From assembly GCA_902582345.1 (NCBI GenBank), contig CACHRU010000001.1, positions 179,943 through 243,942 of the forward strand: a DNA stretch of 64,000 bases, given 5' to 3'. The notes under the pieces are model-generated. The model saw nothing but the letters and a program-made list of their open reading frames with translations. It ran no database searches and had not been told where the DNA came from. Positions 1 through 10,127 of this stretch are shown here, in pieces. This stretch comes from an uncultured Pelagibacteraceae bacterium. Lineage in GTDB: Bacteria > Pseudomonadota > Alphaproteobacteria > Pelagibacterales > Pelagibacteraceae. How positions within the stretch are numbered: the stretch's first letter is position 1; every line of letters begins with the position of its first letter. A program made the position numbers and the translations under genes.

Positions 1-347
1 CATTTATAGGATTTTTAAAACATGGATTTAAATATTTGAAAATTTTCGTTCCCAGTGGCGTCCCAGTTTTACTTTTGCCATTAATTACTGTTATCGAGAT
101 AATTTCTTACTTAAGCAGACCAGTAAGTTTATCTGTAAGATTATTTGCCAACATGATGGCTGGTCATACTATGTTAAAAGTTTTTGGAGGATTTGTCATA
201 AGTTTAGGTTTAATAGGCGGTTGGTTACCTCTTACTTTTTCCGTAGCCCTTACTGGGCTTGAAATTCTTGTGGCTTTTTTGCAAGCTTACGTATTTGCGA
301 TTTTAACATGTATTTATTTAAATGACGCACTCAATTTACATCATTAA
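1..347 (+). CDS. atpB: F0F1 ATP synthase subunit a, 5'-truncated by window edge
   Basis: ORF protein contains subunit a C-terminal motif ([15 protein letters not shown]...[29 protein letters not shown]); followed by atpE. Confidence 0.93.
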   Translation, partial: FIGFLKHGFKYLKIFVPSGVPVLLLPLITVIEIISYLSRPVSLSVRLFANMMAGHTMLKVFGGFVISLGLIGGWLPLTFSVALTGLEILVAFLQAYVFAILTCIYLNDALNLHH

Positions 348-368
348 TAAAATAAAAAAGGAGGAAAA

Positions 369-596
369 ATGGAGTTAGAAGCGGCAAAAATGATTGGAGC
401 AGGTCTCGCTGCAATCGCACTCGCAGGAGCTGGTGTTGGTATCGGAATCATTTTCGGTAACTATCTATCAGGAGCCATGAGAAATCCATCTGCAGCTCAA
501 AAGCAATTCCCTAATTTACTTTTAGGATTTGCTCTTGCTGAAGCTACGGGTTTGTTTGGTTTAGTAGTTGCATTAATAATTTTATTTGCATTTTAG
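369..596 (+). CDS. atpE: F0F1 ATP synthase subunit c
   Basis: 75 aa two-helix proteolipid, GAGVGIGIIFG and ALAEATGLFGLVVALIILF motifs; GGAGG upstream. Confidence 0.97.
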   Translation: MELEAAKMIGAGLAAIALAGAGVGIGIIFGNYLSGAMRNPSAAQKQFPNLLLGFALAEATGLFGLVVALIILFAF

Positions 597-606
597 ATAT
601 TAAATT

Positions 607-1182
607 ATGAGACTACTATTTTTGTTTTCATTAACTTATTTAGTTACTGAAGAAGATTTGATATCAGCTGAGGCAGGGATGCCTCAGCTGGATCCGACGT
701 ATTGGGCATCCCAAGGTTTTTGGTTAATATTAATATTCTCTATTTTATATTTAGTAATTTCAAAATTTTTTATTCCAAGAATAAAAAATAATTTAGAGGT
801 AAGAGAAAACAAAATTAAAAATGACTTAGATGAGGCAAAAAATTTAAAGGAATTGGCTGAAAAAAAAGAAGCTGAGTATATGAAATTGATATCTGAAGCA
901 AAGAAAGAGGTAACAAAAAATTTTATAGATACGAAAAAAAAACTAATAAATGATTTAAATTTTAAAAAAGAAAGTATTGAAAAAGAGATCAATAAAGAAT
1001 TAGAAAAAACACAAAAAGATATTAATGAATTAAAAAAGGACTCAATTAATTCAATTAATATTATTGCCGAAGGAATAGCTTCAAAAATAATACACGATAT
1101 CTCAGGTGATAAATTAAATGAAAGTAGCATCAAAGCTGTTGTCTCGGATACCTCAAAAAGAAAAATAGGAGAATATTTATAA
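607..1182 (+). CDS. atpG: F0F1 ATP synthase subunit b' (second b-type subunit)
   Basis: N-terminal TM plus long charged coiled coil, position after atpE. Confidence 0.85.
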   Translation: MRLLFLFSLTYLVTEEDLISAEAGMPQLDPTYWASQGFWLILIFSILYLVISKFFIPRIKNNLEVRENKIKNDLDEAKNLKELAEKKEAEYMKLISEAKKEVTKNFIDTKKKLINDLNFKKESIEKEINKELEKTQKDINELKKDSINSINIIAEGIASKIIHDISGDKLNESSIKAVVSDTSKRKIGEYL

Positions 1183-1676
1183 TGATTGATGCAACATTTT
1201 GGGTGGCAGTTTCTTTTTTTATATTTGTTGGCTTACTCTTTTATTTCAAAATACCGTCAAAAGTTGAGGACTCACTAGCCGAGAAAATTTCAATTTTAAA
1301 AAATCAAATACAAGATGCTGAAAAACTTAAAGATGAAGCAAAAAATATACTTAGTGATAATGAAAAAAAAATTAGTAATTCAAAAAATGAGATTAAAAAT
1401 TTAATCAGTAAATCAAACAAAGAAATTGAAGCAAATATTTTAAAGGCTAATGATGATTTTCATAGATTGATGGAGTTAAAAAAAAATAATTCTGAGCAAA
1501 AAATAAGACAAATGAAGATCCAGGCACAGAAAGATATAAAAAACGCTTCCGTAAAAATTGCAATCAAATCAATAGAAAAATTAATGAAAAACTCAATGGA
1601 TAAAAGCAAATTGGATAAAATTTATATGGATAGTGTTGAAGAAACAAAGTTAGCTCTTAAAGAAAAATCCAGTTAA
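1182..1676 (+). CDS. atpF: F0F1 ATP synthase subunit b
   Basis: N-terminal TM plus coiled coil, overlaps stop of b'. Confidence 0.87.
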   Translation: MIDATFWVAVSFFIFVGLLFYFKIPSKVEDSLAEKISILKNQIQDAEKLKDEAKNILSDNEKKISNSKNEIKNLISKSNKEIEANILKANDDFHRLMELKKNNSEQKIRQMKIQAQKDIKNASVKIAIKSIEKLMKNSMDKSKLDKIYMDSVEETKLALKEKSS

Positions 1677-1690
1677 AATAGCCAAATAAA

Positions 1691-3154
1691 ATGGCTAAAA
1701 AAATTATAGTTATAGGTTCAGGATTTGGTGGTATCGCAGCTGCTCTAAGGTCAAAAGCTAAAGGTTATCAAGTAACTCTTTTAGAAAAACTTCCTGATTT
1801 GGGCGGTCGAGCAAGAGTATTTAAAAAAGGTGATTTTACTTATGATGGTGGTCCTACAGTCATCACTGCCCCGTATTTGTTAGAGGAACTTTTTTTACTA
1901 TTTAATAAAAAAATTTCAGATTATGTGAAAATTGTCCCATTAGAATTGTGGTATCGTTTTGTTTTTAGTGATGGTGATACTTTCGATTACTCTGGTAATA
2001 AATCTTTAATGGAAAAAGAAATAATTAATCACTCAAAAAAAGATTTAAATGGATATTATAGGCTTGTTGATTTTACTCAAAAAATTTTTGACAAAGGATT
2101 TACCGATCTATCTGATAAACCATTTAATAATTGGTATTTTATGATCAAACAAATACCTGACTTATTAAAGCTTAAAAGTTATAAATCAGTATATAGTTTA
2201 GTTTCAGAATATATTTCAAACGAAAAGTTAAGAAGAGTATTTAGTATGCATCCTCTTTTAGTTGGCGGAAATCCGTTTACCACTACTTCAATTTATACAC
2301 TTATTTTATTTTTAGAAAAAAAATGGGGAATTCATTATGCAATGGGCGGGACCGGAAAAGTAGTTGCCGCTTTAGAAAAATTAATGCAAGAATCAAAAAT
2401 AGATATAGTCAAGAATGCTGAGGTCACAGATATTGTAACTGAAAATTCAAATGTTAAAGGTGTAAAAGTAAATAATAATTTTATTGAATGTGATTATATA
2501 ATTTGCAACTCGGATCCACCAAATGTTTACAAAAATCTCCTAAAGTCAGATAAAGACTATAATTTTTTATTTAAACAAAAAATGAGTAGAATGGATTACT
2601 CAATGGGTTTATTTGTTTATTATTTTGGCTCAAAGAAAAAGTATGAAAATGTGGCTCATCATACTATTTACTTTGGTAAAACATACAAAAGTCACTTAAA
2701 TAATATATTTGAAAAAAAAATTCTTTCAGAAGATATTAGCTATTATTTGCATAGACCTTCAGCAACTGACTCGAACATGTCGCCTCAAGGAAATGATGCT
2801 TTCTATGTTTTAGTTCCTGTTCCAAATAATTTATCAAAAATTGACTGGAGTTCCCAAGCTGAAAAATTCAAGAGTCTTGTATTAGAAAAAATGGATAAAT
2901 CAGTTTTACCAGGTATTAGAGAAAATGTTATTAATGATTTTTATTTAACGCCAGATTATTTTGAAAATGATTTAGCAACTCTCCACGGATCGGGTTTTTC
3001 TATTCAACCAAAATTTTCTCAATCTGCCTATTTTAGATTTCATAATAAATCCGAAATATATAAAAATTTGTTTTTTGTTGGGGCTGGTACACACCCAGGA
3101 GCTGGTATGCCGGGTGTACTTTCCTCTGCGAAAGTATTGGAAAAATTTTTTTAA
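1691..3154 (+). CDS. crtI: Phytoene desaturase
   Basis: FAD-binding GSGFGGIAAA, GGRARVF, C-terminal FFVGAGTHPGAGMPGVLSSAKV typical of CrtI. Confidence 0.95.
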   Translation: MAKKIIVIGSGFGGIAAALRSKAKGYQVTLLEKLPDLGGRARVFKKGDFTYDGGPTVITAPYLLEELFLLFNKKISDYVKIVPLELWYRFVFSDGDTFDYSGNKSLMEKEIINHSKKDLNGYYRLVDFTQKIFDKGFTDLSDKPFNNWYFMIKQIPDLLKLKSYKSVYSLVSEYISNEKLRRVFSMHPLLVGGNPFTTTSIYTLILFLEKKWGIHYAMGGTGKVVAALEKLMQESKIDIVKNAEVTDIVTENSNVKGVKVNNNFIECDYIICNSDPPNVYKNLLKSDKDYNFLFKQKMSRMDYSMGLFVYYFGSKKKYENVAHHTIYFGKTYKSHLNNIFEKKILSEDISYYLHRPSATDSNMSPQGNDAFYVLVPVPNNLSKIDWSSQAEKFKSLVLEKMDKSVLPGIRENVINDFYLTPDYFENDLATLHGSGFSIQPKFSQSAYFRFHNKSEIYKNLFFVGAGTHPGAGMPGVLSSAKVLEKFF

Positions 3155-4008
3155 TGAAAAAAAAGAGTTTACTTTCTGTTCATGCTAAATCTTTTAATTG
3201 GGCTGGTTTTTTTTTACCAAAGGAAACCTATAAAAAATGTTCTATTTTATATGATTTTTGTAGAACTTTAGATGATATTGCTGACTCAAACTTAGAATTA
3301 GTTGAAAAAAAAAAAATTTTTCTCACCTTCAAAAAAAATTTTGAATACAAAAATTTTTCAAACTTAATCATAAAAAATTTTTGTGAACTAGTTGAGATAA
3401 AGAATATACCTCTAAAAGTAATTTATGATCTTTTTGACGGAGTTGAAAGTGACATAAGATCAAAAGTATATATTCAAAGTGAAAAAGATTTATTAGTATA
3501 CTCTTATAGAGTTGCTGGAACGGTGGGTCTCATGATGTCAAAGATATTTGATATAAATGATAAAGACGCTCTAAGAGGAGCAATAGATTTGGGTATTGCA
3601 ATGCAATTAACAAACATTGCAAGAGATGTAATTGAAGATAAAGGTAAAAATCGATTTTACATTAGTCATGATTTTGAAAAAATAAGAGAAACTCTTAAAA
3701 CTGCTGAAACTTTTTATAGTAATTCATTTTTAGCAATTAAACATATTCCAATTCGATTTCGCTTCTCAATATTAGTAGCAAGAAGAGTTTATAGAGAAAT
3801 AGGCAAAAATATTATAAAAAAAAAGAACTTGAGTAATTATGATAAAGCAGGCAAAATTTATGTTTCATTATTTGGAAAAATTACTCAGACAATATTTTCT
3901 GTATTTGATCTCATTAAACTTCAATTTTTATCTAATAATGATCATGTTAAAAAAGAGGAAAAACAATTAATAATAGAAAAGGAAATTAATTTAAATGAGA
4001 GATTTTGA
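3154..4008 (+). CDS. crtB: Phytoene synthase
   Basis: DDIAD motif and QLTNIARDVIED motif of squalene/phytoene synthases; overlaps crtI stop. Confidence 0.94.
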   Translation: MKKKSLLSVHAKSFNWAGFFLPKETYKKCSILYDFCRTLDDIADSNLELVEKKKIFLTFKKNFEYKNFSNLIIKNFCELVEIKNIPLKVIYDLFDGVESDIRSKVYIQSEKDLLVYSYRVAGTVGLMMSKIFDINDKDALRGAIDLGIAMQLTNIARDVIEDKGKNRFYISHDFEKIRETLKTAETFYSNSFLAIKHIPIRFRFSILVARRVYREIGKNIIKKKNLSNYDKAGKIYVSLFGKITQTIFSVFDLIKLQFLSNNDHVKKEEKQLIIEKEINLNERF

Positions 4009-5059
4009 TTATATAATTTTGGGTGGAGGATGTGCTGGTTTATCTTTAGCCTATGAACTAGAAATTAATGGTAAGCTTAAGGAAAAAAATCTTGCGATTG
4101 TGGAAAATCGAAAAGAATATAAAAGAGATAAGACTTGGTCATTTTGGAGAGTATTTGATCATAATTTTGATGATTGCGTGATTAAGAGTTGGAATAATTT
4201 TTCTATCAATACATCAAAAAATTCAATTGAACTTAAATCTGAAAATTATCCGTATCAAAGTATTGATAGTGGAAAGTTTTATAACAAAATAAACTCGGTA
4301 CTTTCAAAAAATAAAAATATTTTTTTTTGTAAAAATCTTCAAGAGATAAACTCAGATCACTCAATAGTATTTAATAGCTTGATCAATGATGAAATGGACA
4401 AATCAAAAATTTGGCAACATTTTCAAGGAGTTGAAATTGAAGTGGGTAAAAATATTTTCGATGATAAAATTCTAAATTTAATGGATTTTAATTGTGAACA
4501 AAGAAATAGTGTTCATTTTTTTTATACATTACCATTTTCTAAAAATCGTGCTTTAATCGAAACAACTTGGCTTTCTAATTTACAAGATAAAACTTTAATG
4601 GATTATGATATTCAATTGAAAAATTATATAGAGAAAAATTTAGGTATAAAAGATTACAAAATTAAATTTCAAGAAAAAGGTGCTATACCTTTATTTTACC
4701 CACATAATAAAAATAATGAACAAATTAATATTGGTTCAGCAGGTGGTATGACTAGGTTGAGTACAGGATACACTTTTTTAAATATCCAGGAGCATAGTCG
4801 GTACTTGTGTAAAAATATCGAAAATATTAAAGATAAGAAAATTTATGAAATTAAAAAAAAATATCAATTTCTAGACAATATTTTTCTTAAAGTTTTAAAA
4901 AATAATCCAAATAAAATGCCTGAAATTTTTTTTAAAATGTTTCAAAATTCTTCTAATACAATTATAAAATTTTTATCAAATAAAAGTAACTTTTTTGATG
5001 ATTTCAAAATAATAAGTAGGATGCCTAAATGGTTATTCATAAAAGAGTTGGTAAATTAA
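3995..5059 (+). CDS. crtY: Lycopene beta-cyclase
   Basis: FAD-binding DYIILGGGCAGLSLAYEL and KTWSFW motif of CrtY family. Confidence 0.93.
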   Translation: MRDFDYIILGGGCAGLSLAYELEINGKLKEKNLAIVENRKEYKRDKTWSFWRVFDHNFDDCVIKSWNNFSINTSKNSIELKSENYPYQSIDSGKFYNKINSVLSKNKNIFFCKNLQEINSDHSIVFNSLINDEMDKSKIWQHFQGVEIEVGKNIFDDKILNLMDFNCEQRNSVHFFYTLPFSKNRALIETTWLSNLQDKTLMDYDIQLKNYIEKNLGIKDYKIKFQEKGAIPLFYPHNKNNEQINIGSAGGMTRLSTGYTFLNIQEHSRYLCKNIENIKDKKIYEIKKKYQFLDNIFLKVLKNNPNKMPEIFFKMFQNSSNTIIKFLSNKSNFFDDFKIISRMPKWLFIKELVN

Positions 5060-5961
5060 TGCAGAAGATTAATTTAAAACATTCAGTTATTTTTTTTAAT
5101 TTTTGTATTTTACTCTGTTCAATCAATCAATTTTTAAGTAACCCAATAATAGTATGTTTATTCTTAATTTTAATATTAGGAGTATCCCATGGTGCTTTAG
5201 ATAATATTAAAGGAAGAAAAATTTTAAAAATTTATAATTTTGAAAATATCATAATATTTTACTCACTTTATTTAGCTATTTCAATTTTTATCATATCTTC
5301 TTGGTTGTTATTTCCAGATATAACTTTATTATTATTTTTAATTGTTGCCTCATATCACTTTGGAAAAGAAGATACAGTTAATCAAATTAATGAAAAGTTT
5401 TTATATGAAGAGTTTTTATTATTTTTAAAAGGCTCACCAATAATTATTGCTCCACTATTTTTCCATAGAGATGAGACTTATGAGATATTTAATATTCTTA
5501 ATTTTAACGTTTTTAAATCGTCTTTTTTTAATGACTTTAATTTATTTATTTTTTTATTTTTAAGTCTGATTTCAAACATTATAATTATGAAAAAAGGAGA
5601 CACAGATTTTAAGCTAATTATATTGATTGATTACTTATCTATAGTAATTTTGAATGTATTTTTAAAACCTGTATTAGCATTTACTTTATATTTTTGTTTT
5701 CTCCATTCCATTAGACATGCAATTGGTCTTTGCCTTCATTTAGATGATAATTTTCAAAATGGCTTAAAAAAATTTATAAAAAAAGCTATTCCTTTAACGT
5801 TAATTACAGCTATTCTTTTTTTAACAGCCATATATTCTCTCAATAATTTTTATGATCTCAACGAGGCCATTTATAAGGTAATTTTTATTGGTTTGGCGTC
5901 TTTAACTTTTCCGCATATATTGCTTGAGTACCTTTTAGAAAAAAATGAAAAAAAAAATTAA
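5059..5961 (+). CDS. blh: Beta-carotene 15,15'-dioxygenase, Brp/Blh family (retinal formation)
   Basis: Polytopic membrane protein with ILGVSHGALDNIKGRK, ASYHFGKED and FLHSIRHAIG histidine motifs; ATG at 5059 overlaps crtY TAA (track start 5029 is upstream). Confidence 0.9.
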   Translation: MQKINLKHSVIFFNFCILLCSINQFLSNPIIVCLFLILILGVSHGALDNIKGRKILKIYNFENIIIFYSLYLAISIFIISSWLLFPDITLLLFLIVASYHFGKEDTVNQINEKFLYEEFLLFLKGSPIIIAPLFFHRDETYEIFNILNFNVFKSSFFNDFNLFIFLFLSLISNIIIMKKGDTDFKLIILIDYLSIVILNVFLKPVLAFTLYFCFLHSIRHAIGLCLHLDDNFQNGLKKFIKKAIPLTLITAILFLTAIYSLNNFYDLNEAIYKVIFIGLASLTFPHILLEYLLEKNEKKN

Positions 5962-6889
5962 AATATTTTTAGCATCACCTAGAGGTTTTTGTGCAGGGGT
6001 CGATAGAGCAATTGAAATTGTAAACAAAGCTTTAGATAAATATGGGGCTCCAGTTTATGTTAGGCACGAGATTGTACATAATAAACAAGTTGTTGAAGAC
6101 TTAAAAAATAGAGGGGCTATTTTTATCGAAGAATTAGTAGAAATTAAGGACTCCACAAGACCAGTAATTTTTTCTGCCCATGGCGTCCCGAAAAGTGTAC
6201 CTGCTGAAGCAATTAATAAAAAACTTAAATACGTTGATGCCACTTGCCCTTTAGTGTCAAAAGTACATAGAGAGTCAGAACAACTTTACAAAAAAGGTTT
6301 TGATATTATTTTAATTGGACACAACCATCACCCAGAGGTGGTTGGAACAATGGGTCAGCTTCCGAATGGATCAATTAAACTTATTGAAACTATTCAAGAT
6401 GTAGAAAAAATGAATGTGGAAGATTTTAAAAAACCGTTAGCATATATCACTCAAACAACTTTATCGGTAGATGATACTAAAGAAATTATCGATTTACTAA
6501 AAAAAAAATTTCCCAAAATCAAAGGGCCAGTAAAAGAAGATATCTGTTATGCTACGACTAATAGACAAAAAGCTGTAAAAGAAATCGCAAAAAATTGTGA
6601 TTTATTTTTTGTAATAGGAAGTAGAAATTCATCTAACTCAGTCAGATTAGTTGAAGTAGCAAAAAAAGCTGGATGTAAAAATTCATTTTTGATGCATCAC
6701 GGTAGAGAATTACCGATTGAAGAGATTAAAAGTAGTACTACAATAGGAATATCTTCTGGAGCCTCTGCACCAGAAAGATTAGTGCAAAATTTAATTAATG
6801 AAATTAAATTAAATTTTAACGTTTCCATAAAAGAAATAAAAGTGGCGGAAGAAAAAGTTGTTTTTAAACTTCCAAAAGAATTAAATTGA
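5945..6889 (+). CDS. ispH: 4-hydroxy-3-methylbut-2-enyl diphosphate reductase
   Basis: LASPRGFCAGVDRAIEIV, FSAHGVP, DATCPLV, ISSGASAPE motifs. Confidence 0.97.
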   Translation: MKKKIKIFLASPRGFCAGVDRAIEIVNKALDKYGAPVYVRHEIVHNKQVVEDLKNRGAIFIEELVEIKDSTRPVIFSAHGVPKSVPAEAINKKLKYVDATCPLVSKVHRESEQLYKKGFDIILIGHNHHPEVVGTMGQLPNGSIKLIETIQDVEKMNVEDFKKPLAYITQTTLSVDDTKEIIDLLKKKFPKIKGPVKEDICYATTNRQKAVKEIAKNCDLFFVIGSRNSSNSVRLVEVAKKAGCKNSFLMHHGRELPIEEIKSSTTIGISSGASAPERLVQNLINEIKLNFNVSIKEIKVAEEKVVFKLPKELN

Positions 6890-7857
6890 TGGCTGTATAT
6901 ACTAAATTTGATCAAAAAGATTTTGAAAATATATTATCTAATTATTCTATTGGGAATTTAAGTTCTTTTCATGGAATTAAAGAGGGAATTGAAAATACTA
7001 ATTATTTCTTAAAGGTAAATAATACAAAATATATTCTAACAATTTATGAAAAACGTGTAAAAGAACAAGATCTTCCCTTTTTTTCTAATCTTATGTTGAA
7101 ATTGAATGATGCTAAATTCAAATGTCCAGTCCCTATTTTAAATAATGATAATCAAGCTATTTCGAAATATAAGGAAAAAAAATTAATGATTACCTCCTTT
7201 TTAGAGGGTAAAGCCAAAGAAATTCTTACTCCAAATAATTGCGGTGAAATAGGAAGGGAAGTTGCTAAACTGCATGAGATTACAAAATTTTATAAAATTA
7301 GTAGAGAGAATGATTTATCAATTGGTTCTTGGAGAAAAATCTTTAATTCTGTAAAAGAAAAATGTTCAAGCATTCATGTTGATTTGCCAAATCTTATAGA
7401 AGAAAATTTAAGTGATGTAGAAAAAAAATGGCCCGAAAAATTACCTAAAGGAATTATACATGCAGATTTATTCCAAGATAACATCTTTTTCACTCGAGAC
7501 AATTTTAGTGGAATAATTGATTTTTATTTTTCATGTAATGACTATTATGCTTTTGAGATAGCAATATGTTTTAATGCGTTATGTTTTGATGGTGTAAAAG
7601 ATAATTTAAGTTTTAATGTCACAAAGGCTAAAAAATTTATTGATGGATACACATCAGTTCGAAAATTAACAACACAAGAGAGAGATAGCATTAAAATTTT
7701 GTCACAAGGTGCATCCTTAAGATTTTTACTAACTAGAGTTTTTGATGCAATTAATACTGTTGAGGGGGCTATGGTAAAAGTTAAGGACCCCATAGAGTAT
7801 TTGAAAAGACTAGAATTTCATAAAAACTCAAAGAGTTTTGAAGACTATTATTTTTAA
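6889..7857 (+). CDS. thrB: Homoserine kinase (APH-fold ThrB)
   Basis: GIENTNYFL, GIIHADLFQDNIFF, GIIDFYFSC motifs; follows ispH and precedes rnhA. Confidence 0.9.
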   Translation: MAVYTKFDQKDFENILSNYSIGNLSSFHGIKEGIENTNYFLKVNNTKYILTIYEKRVKEQDLPFFSNLMLKLNDAKFKCPVPILNNDNQAISKYKEKKLMITSFLEGKAKEILTPNNCGEIGREVAKLHEITKFYKISRENDLSIGSWRKIFNSVKEKCSSIHVDLPNLIEENLSDVEKKWPEKLPKGIIHADLFQDNIFFTRDNFSGIIDFYFSCNDYYAFEIAICFNALCFDGVKDNLSFNVTKAKKFIDGYTSVRKLTTQERDSIKILSQGASLRFLLTRVFDAINTVEGAMVKVKDPIEYLKRLEFHKNSKSFEDYYF

Positions 7858-8279
7858 TGAGTATAAAAATTTATACAGATGGCGCGTGTTCAGGGAATCC
7901 TGGAAAAGGAGGTTGGGCAGCTATAATTTTAGATGGTAAAGATCAGTACAATATTTCTGGATGTGAGAATAATACAACAAATAATAGGATGGAATTAACA
8001 GCTCCTATAATGGCTCTAAAAAAGATAAAAAAAAAAACTGAAATTACTATTTATACAGATTCAAAATATGTAAAAAACGGAATTACTGACTGGATTAAAA
8101 AGTGGAAGCTGAATAATTGGAGAAGCTCGAGCAAAAAAACTGTAAAAAACAAAGATCTTTGGCTAAAACTCGATAATTCTTGCCAAAAACATAAAGTTAT
8201 TTGGAAATGGGTTAAAGCTCACTCTAATGATAAACTTAACAATTTAGCTGATAAGCTAGCTGTTGAAAAAACTAAATAG
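7857..8279 (+). CDS. rnhA: Ribonuclease HI
   Basis: IYTDGACSGNPGKGGWAAI, NNRMELTA, YTDSKYV, WVKAHSND motifs. Confidence 0.97.
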   Translation: MSIKIYTDGACSGNPGKGGWAAIILDGKDQYNISGCENNTTNNRMELTAPIMALKKIKKKTEITIYTDSKYVKNGITDWIKKWKLNNWRSSSKKTVKNKDLWLKLDNSCQKHKVIWKWVKAHSNDKLNNLADKLAVEKTK

Positions 8280-8760
8280 CTTTGAGAAAGTTTTCAGCAG
8301 CTGATAATTCACACATAGCAGTTTCTTTTTCTTCCTCTATTTTTTTAACAATCCCATTTTCTACTAACATTGTGTATCTATTTGATCGTATTCCTAGACC
8401 TTTTACTGATTTATCTACTTCAGCCCCAATGGCTTGAGTGAATTTTATAAAAGGATCGCCAACCATAAGTATTTTGGTTCCAGTATTTTGACTCTCTCCC
8501 CAAGCCTTCATAACATTTGGGTCATTTACGGCAATACAAATTATTTTAGTAATACCTTTTTTAAGAGCTAAATCGTAATTTTTTATATAACCAGGAAGAT
8601 GTAATGCAGAACATGTTTTGGTAAATGCTCCTGGCATACCTAAAATTAAAACTTTATTATTTTTACATAGATCAAGAATATCAATTTTTTTAGCGTCATT
8701 ATTTTGATCTAAGTAAAATAATTCTGCGCTCGGTATTTTGTTTCCTATCTTGAGTTTCAT
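8272..8760 (-). CDS. Peroxiredoxin (Prx5-like, AhpC/TSA fold)
   Basis: PGAFTKTCSALHLPGY motif. Confidence 0.93.
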   Translation of the reverse strand: MKLKIGNKIPSAELFYLDQNNDAKKIDILDLCKNNKVLILGMPGAFTKTCSALHLPGYIKNYDLALKKGITKIICIAVNDPNVMKAWGESQNTGTKILMVGDPFIKFTQAIGAEVDKSVKGLGIRSNRYTMLVENGIVKKIEEEKETAMCELSAAENFLKAI

Positions 8761-10127
8761 TATATTTTATCTAAAATAAATTTTTTTAATTCAACTAAGT
8801 TATTATCTAGTATTTCAAATTTTTCAACTTTTTCTGTTAAACCTAAAAATTTTTTTGGCGGTTCTATTTTTTTTCCTATAGCTAACTTGATTGTATCTAA
8901 AAATTTAAAGGGATGAGCCGTTCCTAGAATTACAGTTTTAGACTCATTTTTAATTTTATATGATGCTCCAACGGCTGTTGCGGTATGGGGGTCGAGAATA
9001 AAACCATAATTTACAAAAAAATCTTTAATTATTCTCAAAGTCTCAGAATCATCTACTCTTTCTGCTTCAAAATCATTCTGAAGAATATTGAGCTCATCTT
9101 TTTCTAATTTAAAAAAACCTTCATCACTTAATTTTTGCATTGATATCTTAACTTTTTTATCGTCTTCTTTGAAAATATGAAATAACAGTCTTTCGAAGTT
9201 GCTAGCAACTTGAATGTCCATACTCGGAGATAGTGATGGTTTTACTTTTAAGGGTTTATATTCACCTGAATTAATTACTCTAAAAAGGATATCGTTATTA
9301 TTAGTTGCTACGATAAGTTTATTGATAGGTAGCCCCATTTTTTTTGCAACAAATCCTGCATAAACATCGCCAAAGTTTCCAGTTGGAACTGCAAAATTAA
9401 TTTTTGATTGCATTTTGAAGTAAGCGTAAAAATAATACACTATTTGACAAACAATTCTCGCCCAATTAATAGAATTAACTCCAGACATATTTATTTTTTC
9501 TCTAAATTTTTCATCATTAAACATCTGCTTAACAATTTTTTGACAGTCATCAAAATTTCCTTTCACAGCAATATTGAAGATATTGCTGGAGACGCAAGTT
9601 GTCATAATTTTTCTTTGAATATCAGAAATTTTTTTATAAGGATGAAGGATAAAAAGATTGATGTCTTTTTTTTCTTTTAAAGCTGCGATAGCAGCGGAAC
9701 CTGTGTCTCCTGAAGTAGCAACAACAATATTTATTTTTTTTTTATTCAGATCAATTTCATCGAAAATCAATCCGATAACTTGCATGGCAATATCTTTAAA
9801 TGCCAGCGTTGGGCCATGGTATAGTTCAAGAAGATTTACCCCATTTATTTTATTTAATTTAACCACATCTTTTGTGTCGAAATTAACATAAGCTTTTTCT
9901 ATAATTGATTTAATTTTATCTTTTTTCAAAAATGGTTCTGAAAAATTTGATATTATTTCAGAGGCTAAATCAAAATAATTTAATTTACTTAATCTTTGTA
10001 AATCGTCTTTACTATATTTTCTTAGTTTTTCAGGTAAAAACAATCCACCATCGGAAGCCAAACCCCTCAAAAAAATACTTTTAAAATCAAAGTAAGTTTT
10101 TTTATCTCTAGTGCTAATATAATTCAT
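8760..10127 (-). CDS. thrC: Threonine synthase
   Basis: MNYISTRD start, LYHGPTLAFKD, VATSGDTGSAA, FAVPTGNFGDVYAG motifs. Confidence 0.97.
   Translation of the reverse strand: MNYISTRDKKTYFDFKSIFLRGLASDGGLFLPEKLRKYSKDDLQRLSKLNYFDLASEIISNFSEPFLKKDKIKSIIEKAYVNFDTKDVVKLNKINGVNLLELYHGPTLAFKDIAMQVIGLIFDEIDLNKKKINIVVATSGDTGSAAIAALKEKKDINLFILHPYKKISDIQRKIMTTCVSSNIFNIAVKGNFDDCQKIVKQMFNDEKFREKINMSGVNSINWARIVCQIVYYFYAYFKMQSKINFAVPTGNFGDVYAGFVAKKMGLPINKLIVATNNNDILFRVINSGEYKPLKVKPSLSPSMDIQVASNFERLLFHIFKEDDKKVKISMQKLSDEGFFKLEKDELNILQNDFEAERVDDSETLRIIKDFFVNYGFILDPHTATAVGASYKIKNESKTVILGTAHPFKFLDTIKLAIGKKIEPPKKFLGLTEKVEKFEILDNNLVELKKFILDKI

Noticed and set aside
684-1133. 149-aa minus-strand ORF in the atpG/atpF region
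   Set aside because: Antisense to a Lys/Glu-rich coiled coil; Phe/Ser/Ile-rich composition is the expected complement artefact of AT-rich coding DNA.
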